Below are positions 50,230-58,099 of a stretch of 64,000 nt of DNA, piece by piece. The stretch covers positions 8,928,001 to 8,992,000 of the forward strand of contig NZ_CP109442.1 in NCBI RefSeq assembly GCF_036227205.1, written 5' to 3'. This DNA is from Amycolatopsis sp. NBC_01480. Its GTDB lineage: Bacteria > Actinomycetota > Actinomycetes > Mycobacteriales > Pseudonocardiaceae. The position numbers were made by a program, and so were the translations under genes. The notes under the pieces were generated by a model. It ran no database searches, had not been told where the DNA came from, and was given only the letters and a program-made list of their open reading frames with translations. Position 1 is the first letter of the stretch. Every line of letters starts with the position of its first letter.

Positions 50230-50988
50230 TCAGAGCACCGCCACCAGCGCGGCCACCAGAAGGCCGACGTACGTCACCGCGTGGACCCGGTCCGGCAGGC
50301 GCCCGGCGAACCGCCGGACGATCGCGATCGTCGGCAATGAGCCGGCCAGCAGGGCCGCGGCCGCGAGGGGATCGACGTAACCCGCCGGTCCGGGGCCGGT
50401 GAAGGCGTAGACCACGGACGCGACCAGTGCGACCGGCAGGCTGAGCGGGTTGGCCAGCGCCACCGCGTCGGTCATCGGCAGGCCCTTGCGCCGCAGGAGC
50501 GGCACCGTCATCACGCTGCCGCCGACGCCGAGGAAGCTCGCCACCGCGCCGATGCCGAGCCCGCCGGCCGTCGCCGTCACCGGTCCCAGCGGGGTGCGGT
50601 CCTCGGGCGGGCGGAGGAAACCCTTGCGCAGCAGGCTGTCCAGGATCGTCACCACCAGGTACGCGGCGAACAGCAGGCGCAGCAGGCCGTCCGGCGCCCA
50701 GGTCGCGGCGAACGCGCCCAGCACCGCGCCGAGCCCCACGAACACGGCCAGCGGCCACAGGTACTCCCGCCGCACCCGTCCGGCCCGCAGCCCGGCGATC
50801 GTCGCGCCGGCCGAGTTCACGAGCATCACCACGGCCGAGGTGGCGACCGCGACGTGCAGCGCGTCGCCGCCGCCGACGACCGCCGCGATCACCGGCACCG
50901 TCACGAAACCGCCGCCGAATCCGAAAAGGACAGTGGTGACGCCGCTAAGGCAGCCGAAGGCGAACAGGATCAGGAGCGAGGTGAGCAC
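50230..50988 (-). CDS. TauE/SafE-family sulfite/organosulfur exporter
   Basis: Membrane protein of 252 residues with eight predicted helices in two halves. Each half has the family Gly-rich motif: FGFGGGFVTVPV near the N-terminus and SFLGVGGSVMTVPLL at about residue 155. The GTG at 50988 leads directly into the first helix. It probably exports a sulfur-containing anion; the substrate is not evident. It is divergent from an AraC regulator, which may control it. Confidence 0.93.
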   Translation of the reverse strand: MLTSLLILFAFGCLSGVTTVLFGFGGGFVTVPVIAAVVGGGDALHVAVATSAVVMLVNSAGATIAGLRAGRVRREYLWPLAVFVGLGAVLGAFAATWAPDGLLRLLFAAYLVVTILDSLLRKGFLRPPEDRTPLGPVTATAGGLGIGAVASFLGVGGSVMTVPLLRRKGLPMTDAVALANPLSLPVALVASVVYAFTGPGPAGYVDPLAAAALLAGSLPTIAIVRRFAGRLPDRVHAVTYVGLLVAALVAVL

Positions 50989-51080
50989 CGCTCGAACCTA
51001 GAAGACCGGCGTCCGGCGCGCATTCGAAAGTCCGCCAGGTTCTTTCGCGGATCGGACAGGCCTCGGTTAGGCTCGGCCGC

Positions 51081-51851
51081 GTGCGCAATGTCCCGCTCGA
51101 CCAGGTCGACGGCCTCGACCGCGCGGTGCTGGCGATCAGCACCGACTACCCGCCCGAGCACCGGCTGCCCCGGCATCGGCACCGCCGCGCCCAGTTCCTC
51201 TACGGCGCCACCGGGTCCATGCGCGTGGAGACCGCGGACGGGACCTGGACCGTGCCGACCCGGCGGGCGGTGCTCATCCCGCCGGGCACCGACCACGCCG
51301 TCACGATGCTGAACGTCAGCACCTGCAGCCTCTACCTCGAACCGTCCGCCGTGCCGTGGTTCCCGCGGCGCTGCCGGGCGGTGGAGGTGACGCCGCTGCT
51401 GCGGGAGCTGCTGCTGGCGGCCGTCGACATCGAGCCCGAGTACCCGGCCCACGGCCGCGACGCGGCACTGAACTCCTTGCTGCTGCACGAAGTCTCGCGG
51501 TGCCTGCCGCTGCCGCTGGAGCTGCCGCTCCCCCGTGACGAACGGCTGCGTGCGCTCTGCGAGTCCTTCGCGCGTTCGCCGGACGTGCACGATCCGCCCG
51601 CCCGCTGGGCCGCCCGGCTGCACCTGAGCGAGCGGACGCTGAACCGGCTGTTCCGCGCGGAAACCGGATTGAGCTTCCTCCAGTGGCGCCGGCGGGCCTG
51701 TGTGCTGCACGCGCTGCCGCTGCTGGCCGCGGACCGGCCCGTCGCCGAGGTCGCGGCGACGCTCGGCTACGAAAGCCCGGCAGCGTTCTCCACCATGTTC
51801 ACCCAGCTGCTCGGGGCCCCGCCGAAGGACTACCGCGACCCGGTCCGCTGA
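51081..51851 (+). CDS. AraC-family regulator with cupin sensor
   Basis: Regulator of 256 residues. The N-terminal cupin part (about 25-75) has LPRHRHRRAQFLYGATG and LIPPGTDHAV. The C-terminal AraC domain (about 155-255) has two helix-turn-helix motifs: WAARLHLSERTLNRLFRAE and VAEVAATLGYESPAAFSTMF. The GTG at 51081 lies 92 bases from the divergent TauE gene, which is the most likely target. Confidence 0.92.
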   Translation: MRNVPLDQVDGLDRAVLAISTDYPPEHRLPRHRHRRAQFLYGATGSMRVETADGTWTVPTRRAVLIPPGTDHAVTMLNVSTCSLYLEPSAVPWFPRRCRAVEVTPLLRELLLAAVDIEPEYPAHGRDAALNSLLLHEVSRCLPLPLELPLPRDERLRALCESFARSPDVHDPPARWAARLHLSERTLNRLFRAETGLSFLQWRRRACVLHALPLLAADRPVAEVAATLGYESPAAFSTMFTQLLGAPPKDYRDPVR

Positions 51852-52043
51852 GCCTGTCCACACTGGTCAGCGCGCCGGACTCGGTGGTGTGCAAGCGAAT
51901 CCGGCCGGTGTAGCTCGTACGTGTGGACGTCCGGGGCGCCGCCGGGTTGCCCCGTTGCGGGTGATCTCACGGTGACGCATCGCCGGCACCCCCACGGGCA
52001 TCTCTTCTGGTGAGTCGATCAACGAACCGAGGAGATGAACCCG

Positions 52044-52541
52044 ATGGGCAACCTGACGAAGCGAGTGGCCGCGACCGTGGCGGCCGGCGGCGTGGTGGCG
52101 GGCGGGCTCCTGCTGGGTGCCGGGGCCGCCAGCGCCAATCCGTCGGACACCCCTTGCGGCACGGCCGATGTGCAGGTCGGCGTCACGGCCGACCCGACGC
52201 ACGCCGCGGGTCACGAGGCGTACGTGCTCACCTACACCGCCGCCGCGCCGACCACGAACTGCAAGCTCGAAGGCACGCCGGGCGCGCTGGCCTTCACCGC
52301 CGGCGGGCAGCCGATCGCGGGCGTCGCCGTGACGCCGGACGGCGCCACCGGCGGGCCGGTGAACCTGCGAGCCGGGCACCCGGCCGAGTCCCGGATCGTG
52401 CAGCAGGCCGACGCGTTGCCGAACGCGGTCACGCCCACCGACGTGTCGTTCCAGCTGCCTTCCGGCCAGCCGGTCAGCGCGGCTTGGCCCGCCGGAGCGC
52501 CGCTGAAGGGCACCGGCGTTCAGGTCACCGCCATCAGCTGA
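52044..52541 (+). CDS. Secreted DUF4232 protein
   Basis: Exported protein of 165 residues with a signal peptide ending near residue 32 (GAASANPSD). The mature part is a DUF4232 domain with a disulfide-capable Cys pair (DTPCGTADVQ and TNCKLEG) and the segment GALAFTAGGQPIAG. The start at 52044 follows AGGAG. A second DUF4232 gene lies 92 bp downstream. The function of the family is unknown. Confidence 0.87.
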   Translation: MGNLTKRVAATVAAGGVVAGGLLLGAGAASANPSDTPCGTADVQVGVTADPTHAAGHEAYVLTYTAAAPTTNCKLEGTPGALAFTAGGQPIAGVAVTPDGATGGPVNLRAGHPAESRIVQQADALPNAVTPTDVSFQLPSGQPVSAAWPAGAPLKGTGVQVTAIS

Positions 52542-52633
52542 ACCGCACTCCCCAAAGACATCTGAACTGAACAGCCCGCTGCCCCGTGTCTGCATTGCAC
52601 AGTCCACGGTGCACATCTCGAGGAGGAGAAATC

Positions 52634-53320
52634 ATGGTCAACGTCGGAGTGAAGCGAGTTTCCATCGGTGCCGCGGCGATCGCGGGGGCGTTCGCGCTCG
52701 CGGCCTGCGGTTCCGGCGCGAGCCAGCCGGCCGCCAACTCGGCGAACACGGCGGTGGGGGCCGGTGCCGTGGGCGGTGCGGGCGGCGGTGGCGTCTCGGA
52801 CGTCTCGAAGCAACGCTCTGACGCCGCAGGGAAGTCCGGCACCGCGCCGAAGTCCGCGGCCGACAGCACGCCGCGCTGCACCACCGCCGACCTCTCGGCC
52901 TCGCTCGGCTCGCCGACGCAGCACCAGGACGCGGCGGGCCAGTTCGACGTGCCGCTGAAGTACACCAACACCTCCTCCCATTCCTGCGCGCTGCACGGCG
53001 TCCCCGGCGTCGACCTGGTCGGCCCGGACGACCCGAACGGCACCACCTACCACCTGCCGCGCATCGACAACGGCGTGCCGATGAACGTGGTCGAGCCGGG
53101 CCAGTCGGCGACCGCGACCGTCACGGTGCTGACCCAGACGCCGGGCTCCGTCGGCAGCCTCGGCTCCACCGGCTGGACGCCGACCCGGCTGGTGACCATC
53201 CCGCCCGGCCAGACCCAGCCGCTGACCGTCGCCTGGCCGTCCTCGCTGACGGTCATGCGCCAGGACTCCGCCACCCACCCGGGCAGCTTCGTCAACGGCA
53301 TCCTCGCCGACCCGTCCTGA
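52634..53320 (+). CDS. DUF4232 lipoprotein
   Basis: Lipoprotein of 228 residues (lipobox LAAC, Cys at about residue 25). A flexible Ala/Gly/Ser linker (about 27-75) leads to a DUF4232 domain with CTTADLSASLGSP and SSHSCALHGVPGVDLVG (Cys pair) and a C-terminal TVAWPSSLTV. The start at 52634 follows GAGGAGGAG. It is a paralogue of the upstream secreted protein. Confidence 0.88.
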   Translation: MVNVGVKRVSIGAAAIAGAFALAACGSGASQPAANSANTAVGAGAVGGAGGGGVSDVSKQRSDAAGKSGTAPKSAADSTPRCTTADLSASLGSPTQHQDAAGQFDVPLKYTNTSSHSCALHGVPGVDLVGPDDPNGTTYHLPRIDNGVPMNVVEPGQSATATVTVLTQTPGSVGSLGSTGWTPTRLVTIPPGQTQPLTVAWPSSLTVMRQDSATHPGSFVNGILADPS

Positions 53321-53339
53321 CCTGCCCTGATCTGAAGCT

Positions 53340-53371
53340 GACGGCCGGCGCGTTTGAACGCGCCGGCCGTC
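53340..53371. terminator. Bidirectional hairpin terminator
   Basis: Perfect 15-base arms (53340-53354 and 53357-53371) around TG, between the DUF4232 gene (+) and the convergent SDR gene (-). Confidence 0.8.
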
Positions 53372-53387
53372 GCCGCTTTCCGGGTCT

Positions 53388-54152
53388 TCAGAGCTGCGAA
53401 GCCCCGCCGTCCACCGGAAGTTCCGCGCCCGTCGTGTAAGTGGCGTCGAACGCGAGGAACGCGACCGCGCGGGCGACTTCGGCCGGATCGCCGAAACGCA
53501 GCATCGGGTTGGCCTCCTTCATCTCCGCCTGCATCGGCGCCACGGCCTCCGCGGGCATCGATCGCTCGAGGATGCCTGTGTCGATCGGCCCGGGGCTCAG
53601 CGCGTTGACCCGGAGCTGCCGCGGTAGCAGTTCGCGGGCGAGGCTTCGGGTCATCGAGCGCAGCGCCGCCTTGCTGGCCGCGTACGCGCTGACCATCGGA
53701 ATGCCTTTGACGTTCACGACCGAGGTGGTCAGCACGACGCCGCTGCCCGCGTTCAGCAACGGCGCGAGCTTCTGCACGGTGAAGTACGGCCCCTTGGCGT
53801 TCACCGCGAGCAGGTGGTCGTAGCGGTCTTCGGTCATCGCTTCGAACGGTACGAAGCCGGTCACCCCGGCGTTGACGAACAGCGCGTCGAACGTGCCGAA
53901 CTCGGCCTTCACCCGGTCCGCCAACACATCTGTGTCGGTCAGCGACGCGGCGTCGCCGAGGACCGCCACCGCGTTGCCGCCGAGCTTGTCGCGCGCGGAG
54001 TCCAGCGTGGCCCGGGTGCGCCCGGTGATCAGCACGCGCGCCCCGCCGTCGGCGAACAGCCTCGCGGTCTCGAAACCGATGCCGCTGCTGCCGCCGGTGA
54101 TCACCACGCTTTTTCCCGTGTACCGGCCGTTTGTCCTGAGGTCTTCACTCAT
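53388..54152 (-). CDS. Short-chain dehydrogenase/reductase
   Basis: Classical SDR of 254 residues with TGGSSGIGFETA (about 20-31), NAGVTGF (about 93), Ser in TTSVVNVKG (about 143) and YAASKAALRSM (about 156). It ends in GAELPVDGGASQL. It is divergent from a LysR gene across an 23-bp palindrome, so it is the likely LysR target. The substrate is unknown. Confidence 0.92.
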   Translation of the reverse strand: MSEDLRTNGRYTGKSVVITGGSSGIGFETARLFADGGARVLITGRTRATLDSARDKLGGNAVAVLGDAASLTDTDVLADRVKAEFGTFDALFVNAGVTGFVPFEAMTEDRYDHLLAVNAKGPYFTVQKLAPLLNAGSGVVLTTSVVNVKGIPMVSAYAASKAALRSMTRSLARELLPRQLRVNALSPGPIDTGILERSMPAEAVAPMQAEMKEANPMLRFGDPAEVARAVAFLAFDATYTTGAELPVDGGASQL

Positions 54153-54205
54153 GCCATCAAGTCAAGAACGCGCCGTGACGGCTGTCCAAGACCGCTTTCG
54201 CAGGT

Positions 54206-54236
54206 CGTCATGCCGCCGCGGCATGACGCGTAAACT
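54206..54236. promoter_or_regulatory. LysR-type palindrome and -10 box
   Basis: Arms CGTCATGCCGC (54206-54216) and GCGGCATGACG (54218-54228) are perfect around one C. TAAACT (54231-54236) is a likely -10 for the LysR gene, whose GTG starts at 54243, giving a leaderless transcript. The palindrome lies between the divergent LysR and SDR genes and contains the usual T-n11-A pattern. Confidence 0.72.
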
Positions 54237-54242
54237 GGGTTC

Positions 54243-55094
54243 GTGCCCGAAACCCCGGACCTCGACCTGCGGCTGGTGCGGTACTTCACGGTCGTGGCCG
54301 AGCACCTGAACTTCGGCCGGGCCGCGGCCGCGCTGCACCTCGCGCAGCCCGCGCTGAGCCGGCAGATCCAGCGGCTGGAGCACCAGCTGGGCGCGCGGCT
54401 GTTCGACCGCACGCCGCAAGGCAGCCGGCTCACCGACGCGGGCCGGATTTTCCTGCCGCGGGCGCACGATCTGGTCGACACCGCCCATGAAGCAGCGCTC
54501 GCCACGAGGGCCGCGGCTTCTCCCGGCGCGCTCACCGTCGGATACGTCGGCGACCTGGTCGTCACCCCGGCCGTGCGGGAGCTGCGCCGACGGCACCCGG
54601 GCGCCGAGATCACCACCCGGCACCTGGACTGGCAGGACACCTCCGCGCTGCCGGAGCGCCGCGTCGACGCGCTGGTCGCCCGGCTGCCGCTGCCGTTCCC
54701 GGCGGACCGTTTCCGCGTGGAGCCGCTCTACGACGAGGCCCGGGTGCTGGTCGTGCCGGCGTCACATCCCTTTGCGGGCAAGGAATCGGTGGCGCTGGAC
54801 GACCTCGGTGGCACAGAGCTGGTCGCCTGCACCAGCTCCGCCGCGATCTGGAGCGCCGGGGCCCAGCCCACCGCCGACGACAGCTTCGAAGACAAGCTCG
54901 AACTGATCGCCGAAGGCCATGGCGTCGCGATCCTGCCCGCGGGCGACCGGCGGCCCACCCTGCGCGAGGACCTGGCCACGATACCGTTCGAGGGCCTCGG
55001 TCCCTGCCGGGTCGTCGTCGCCACCCGCTTCACCGACCACAACCCGCTGGCCGGCGACTTCCGGGAGATCGCCCGGAGCCAAAACAGCTCGTGA
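54243..55094 (+). CDS. LysR-family regulator
   Basis: Regulator of 283 residues. The winged helix is at about 8-65 (FTVVAEHLNFGRAAAALHLA, QPALSRQIQRLEHQLGARLF) and the effector domain starts at about 95 (GALTVGYVGDLV). The stop codon lies inside the left arm of a long inverted repeat at 55088-55133. It probably regulates the divergent SDR gene. Confidence 0.92.
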   Translation: MPETPDLDLRLVRYFTVVAEHLNFGRAAAALHLAQPALSRQIQRLEHQLGARLFDRTPQGSRLTDAGRIFLPRAHDLVDTAHEAALATRAAASPGALTVGYVGDLVVTPAVRELRRRHPGAEITTRHLDWQDTSALPERRVDALVARLPLPFPADRFRVEPLYDEARVLVVPASHPFAGKESVALDDLGGTELVACTSSAAIWSAGAQPTADDSFEDKLELIAEGHGVAILPAGDRRPTLREDLATIPFEGLGPCRVVVATRFTDHNPLAGDFREIARSQNSS

Positions 55095-55133
55095 GTGTTT
55101 ATGACGGTTCTAACCGTCATAAACACTCACGAG
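55088..55133. repeat. Perfect 22-base-arm inverted repeat carrying two stop codons
   Basis: Arms 55088-55109 and 55112-55133 are exactly complementary around CT. The left arm supplies the TGA of the LysR gene. The stop codon (TAG) and last codons of the convergent mannosyltransferase gene are also inside. The element is AT-richer than its surroundings and looks inserted. Confidence 0.88.
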
Positions 55134-56546
55134 CCCTAAGCGCAGCCAGCTCCCCCGCCGCACATACCCCGCCACGCCCACCACCACGGCGGCGATCAGG
55201 TAACCCGCGACCAGCGCGACGGCCCCGCCGCCCGCCGGTGGCAGCACCAGCGCGAGCACCGCGCTGACCCCGGCGAGGATCCAGCGGGTGCGCTCGGTCG
55301 TCAGGCTCACCGCGAGCAGAGCGACCATCCACAGCAGGTACCACGGCTGCACGACCGGGCCCAGCACGAGCATCGCCGCGAAGGCCAGGCCGGCGCCGAG
55401 CAGTGGGTGCAGCTTCCCGCGGTAGGTCAGCCACAACAGCCGCGCGCCGACGATCAGGCCGGCCACCGCGCCGACGGCCGAGAACACCTTGATCGCACCG
55501 TCGGTGAGGTCCAGCCCGGCCAGCTTCCCGATCCCGCCGACCAGGAAGCCCAGCTCGTTGGTCGGTGCGAGCCAGCTGTGCACCGCGCCGGAGGAGACCC
55601 CGGCCAGCGCCCGGACCCAGCCGAAGCCCAGCCCGCTGCCGAGCGTGATCACCACCGTGACCAGCGCGAATCCCGCAGGCAGCCCCAGCAGCACCGCGAC
55701 CTTCCCGGCCGGACGCGCACGCCGGGCCAGATCGATCCCGACGAAGCACAGCGCCGCGACGGCCACGATCTTCACGTTCGCCCCGGCGCTGACCAGCACC
55801 ACGCCCGCCGCGATCAGCGCGGGCCGTGCGACCCCGACCCGCGAGGCCCCGAGGTAAACCAGCTCCAGCCCGGCCACGGTCAGCCCGATCATCAGGCCGT
55901 CGTTGTGCACGCCGACGACCACGTGCCACAGCACCAGCGGGTTCAGCAGCCCCAGCCACACCGCGACGGACGGCGGCACCCCGGCCCGCCGGGCCAGGCG
56001 CGGCAGCGCCCACGCGAGCAGCACCACGCCGATCAGTTCGAGGAGCCGGTGCAGCAACACAGTCCCGACGACGCTCTCGCCGACCAGGTGCGCGATCCCG
56101 CGCGACAGCCCGACAAACGCCGGCCCGTACGGCGCCGGCGTGTCCTGCCAGTAGTGGCTGACCTGGAGGGTCACCGGCGAAGCGGCGCCCAGCGCGGCCG
56201 CCGGGCCGAGCGCGTACGGGTCGAGCCCCTTGGCCGCGATCACGCCCTGCGCCAGATAGCTGTAGACGTCGCCGCTGAACAACGGGCGCGCCGCCAGCAG
56301 CGGCAGGCTGACCAGGCCGGTGATCGTGTACAGCGTTCGCACGGAAACGTCGGCGGCGCGGCGGCCGAGCAGCAGCCAGGACACGACAAACGCGGCCATC
56401 CCGATCACGCCCAGCGCCACCACGAGCACAGCGGGCAACGGCAGCCAGGTCGCGAGCACCAGCACCGCGACCCCGGCGAAGCCCGCCCAGTGCAGCCCGG
56501 GCGCCTTGACCTCGACCGGCGCCGGCTCGAGCATGACGTTCTGCAT
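55110..56546 (-). CDS. MptB-like alpha-1,6-mannosyltransferase (polyprenol-phosphate dependent)
   Basis: GT-C membrane glycosyltransferase of 478 residues with about 12 helices. The first extracytoplasmic loop has PLFSGDVYSYLAQG, with the Asp of the GT-C DxD-like site. NPLVLWHVVVGVHNDGLM and SAGANVKIVAVAALC are hallmark segments of the MptA/MptB family. These enzymes extend the mannan core of lipomannan in mycobacteria and relatives. The final residues are encoded by the inverted repeat at 55088-55133, so the natural C-terminus has probably been replaced. The ATG at 56546 follows GGGGGAGA. Confidence 0.88.
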   Translation of the reverse strand: MQNVMLEPAPVEVKAPGLHWAGFAGVAVLVLATWLPLPAVLVVALGVIGMAAFVVSWLLLGRRAADVSVRTLYTITGLVSLPLLAARPLFSGDVYSYLAQGVIAAKGLDPYALGPAAALGAASPVTLQVSHYWQDTPAPYGPAFVGLSRGIAHLVGESVVGTVLLHRLLELIGVVLLAWALPRLARRAGVPPSVAVWLGLLNPLVLWHVVVGVHNDGLMIGLTVAGLELVYLGASRVGVARPALIAAGVVLVSAGANVKIVAVAALCFVGIDLARRARPAGKVAVLLGLPAGFALVTVVITLGSGLGFGWVRALAGVSSGAVHSWLAPTNELGFLVGGIGKLAGLDLTDGAIKVFSAVGAVAGLIVGARLLWLTYRGKLHPLLGAGLAFAAMLVLGPVVQPWYLLWMVALLAVSLTTERTRWILAGVSAVLALVLPPAGGGAVALVAGYLIAAVVVGVAGYVRRGSWLRLGLVSVYDG

Positions 56547-56749
56547 CAAACGGTCTCCCCCTCGACGAAAAACGAAGCTACCAAAAGGAAAAATCGGGCT
56601 CCGCGCGGGACGGGGAACGTGGGCGACGGGGCCGGAAAGCGGCCCGAAAGACCCGTGAACAGGCCTTTTCGCTCCCCTGTGGACCGTCCTGAGTGGTCAC
56701 CGGCCGGGGTGGCCGCACCGGGGAAACGGGCATACCGGAATCCTGGCGG

Positions 56750-57634
56750 CTACCCCCGGGCCGCCGGATCGGCAATACGGCCGGAATCCTCGGCCGATCG
56801 GCCGAGGCGCCCGCCGAAGAAGCCGCCGAGCAGCGGGAGCAGGGCGTCCGGCCGGTCGAGCGGGACGAGGTGGCCGCAGTCCGGGATGACCTGGCCGGTG
56901 AGGTCGTCGGCGATCGGCCGGAGCTGCCGTTCGAGAGCATCGCCCACCGGATGCGCGCCGACGGCCAAGGTCGGCACCCGTAAACGCGCGCCTTCAGCGG
57001 CTTCGATGATCTGCCGACCGGTTTCCGGGAACGCGCGATAGTGCCCGAACGCGCTGCGCAGGGCGTCGGATCCGCTGTACGCCTCAAGGAATGAGGCCCG
57101 GACCTCGGGCGGGACGCCGTCGGCGCGGGTGCCGATGTCCAGGAACCAGCCGATGTACTCGGCCTCGTGCCCGGCCACGACGGTCTCCGCCAGCCCGGGC
57201 ACGGCGTGGAAGCCGAACCACCACGGCGCGGCGAAGCCCTCCGCGCCGGGCAGCGCGCCCAGCACAGCCTCCATCAGCACCAGCCGCCGCACCCGCTCGG
57301 GGCGGCGCATCGCCAGCAGGAACGCGGGCGCGGCCCCGAGGTCGATCCCGGCGACCGCGGCGGACGGCTCCCCCAGCGCGTCGAGCAGCGCTTCGGCGTC
57401 TGCAGCCAGCGTGCCCGCGTCGTAACCCTGCTTGGGACGGCTGGTCGCGCCGAGCCCGCGCAGGTCGGGGGCGATCACCCGGTGGTCGCGGGCGAGCCGC
57501 GGGATGACGTGCGCCCACAGCCGCCAGGTGTGCGGGAACCCGTGCAGCAGCAGGACGGCCGGCCCCTGCCCGGCGATCGCGACGTTCACCTCGAGCCCGT
57601 TCGCCGGGACCCGGTGTTCCGTGATCGTGGACAT
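56750..57634 (-). CDS. Epoxide-hydrolase/haloalkane-dehalogenase-like alpha/beta hydrolase
   Basis: Hydrolase of 294 residues. It has the HGFPHTWRLW oxyanion motif typical of epoxide hydrolases, APDLRGLGATSRP, and an Asp at the nucleophile position (VAGIDLGAAPAFLLA, about residue 95). The catalytic His is in PDCGHLVPLDRP (about 262). The start at 57634 has GGAGG six bases upstream; the frame runs to 57685. It is divergent from an HxlR gene with a strong palindrome between them, so it is probably induced by an electrophile. Confidence 0.9.
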   Translation of the reverse strand: MSTITEHRVPANGLEVNVAIAGQGPAVLLLHGFPHTWRLWAHVIPRLARDHRVIAPDLRGLGATSRPKQGYDAGTLAADAEALLDALGEPSAAVAGIDLGAAPAFLLAMRRPERVRRLVLMEAVLGALPGAEGFAAPWWFGFHAVPGLAETVVAGHEAEYIGWFLDIGTRADGVPPEVRASFLEAYSGSDALRSAFGHYRAFPETGRQIIEAAEGARLRVPTLAVGAHPVGDALERQLRPIADDLTGQVIPDCGHLVPLDRPDALLPLLGGFFGGRLGRSAEDSGRIADPAARG

Positions 57635-57654
57635 GCGACCTCCTTGGTGGTTAC

Positions 57655-57689
57655 CTTTGGTTACCTGATGAACATAGGTAACCAAAGGA
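57655..57689. promoter_or_regulatory. HxlR-type operator, 13-base perfect arms
   Basis: CCTTTGGTTACCT (57655-57667) and AGGTAACCAAAGG (57677-57689) are exactly complementary with a 9-base spacer. It lies between the divergent hydrolase and HxlR genes, 21 bases from the hydrolase start. GGTTACC occurs once more at 57650-57656. Confidence 0.78.
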
Positions 57690-57732
57690 CGCCCGCCAAG
57701 AAGGCACTTCGACGAAAGGTGGTGACCCCCGG

Positions 57733-58095
57733 GTGACCCCCTCCGCCCGCCGGGGCGACCTGTTCGACCCGGCCTGCCCGACCCGCCGCCTGCTCGACCG
57801 GATCGGCACGAAGTGGTTCTCCATGGCGGTCAAGGTGCTCTCCGAGGCCGAGCCGGACGAGGTCGGATTCGCCGAGTTACGCCGCCGGATCCCTGGTATA
57901 TCCCAGAAAATGCTGTCCTCGACGTTGCAGAGCATGGCCGCCGACGGCCTGCTCACCCGCCGCGTCGAAGCCACCAACCCGCCCCGCGTGCACTACCGCC
58001 TGACGGAACTCGGGCTGTCCCTGGACGCCCCGCTCGCCGCCGTCCGCGCCTGGGCCGAGGAGCACATGGCCGAAATCGACGCGGCGGCCGGATGA
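57733..58095 (+). CDS. HxlR-family regulator
   Basis: Regulator of 120 residues with the HxlR winged helix: CPTRRLLDRIGTKWFSMAV, FAELRRRIPGISQKMLSSTLQ (split helix), RVHYRLTELGLSL. A Cys at residue 15 is in the position used by redox- and aldehyde-sensing members. GTG start. It probably represses the divergent epoxide-hydrolase-like gene through the palindrome at 57655-57689. Confidence 0.92.
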   Translation: MTPSARRGDLFDPACPTRRLLDRIGTKWFSMAVKVLSEAEPDEVGFAELRRRIPGISQKMLSSTLQSMAADGLLTRRVEATNPPRVHYRLTELGLSLDAPLAAVRAWAEEHMAEIDAAAG

Positions 58096-58099
58096 ACGC

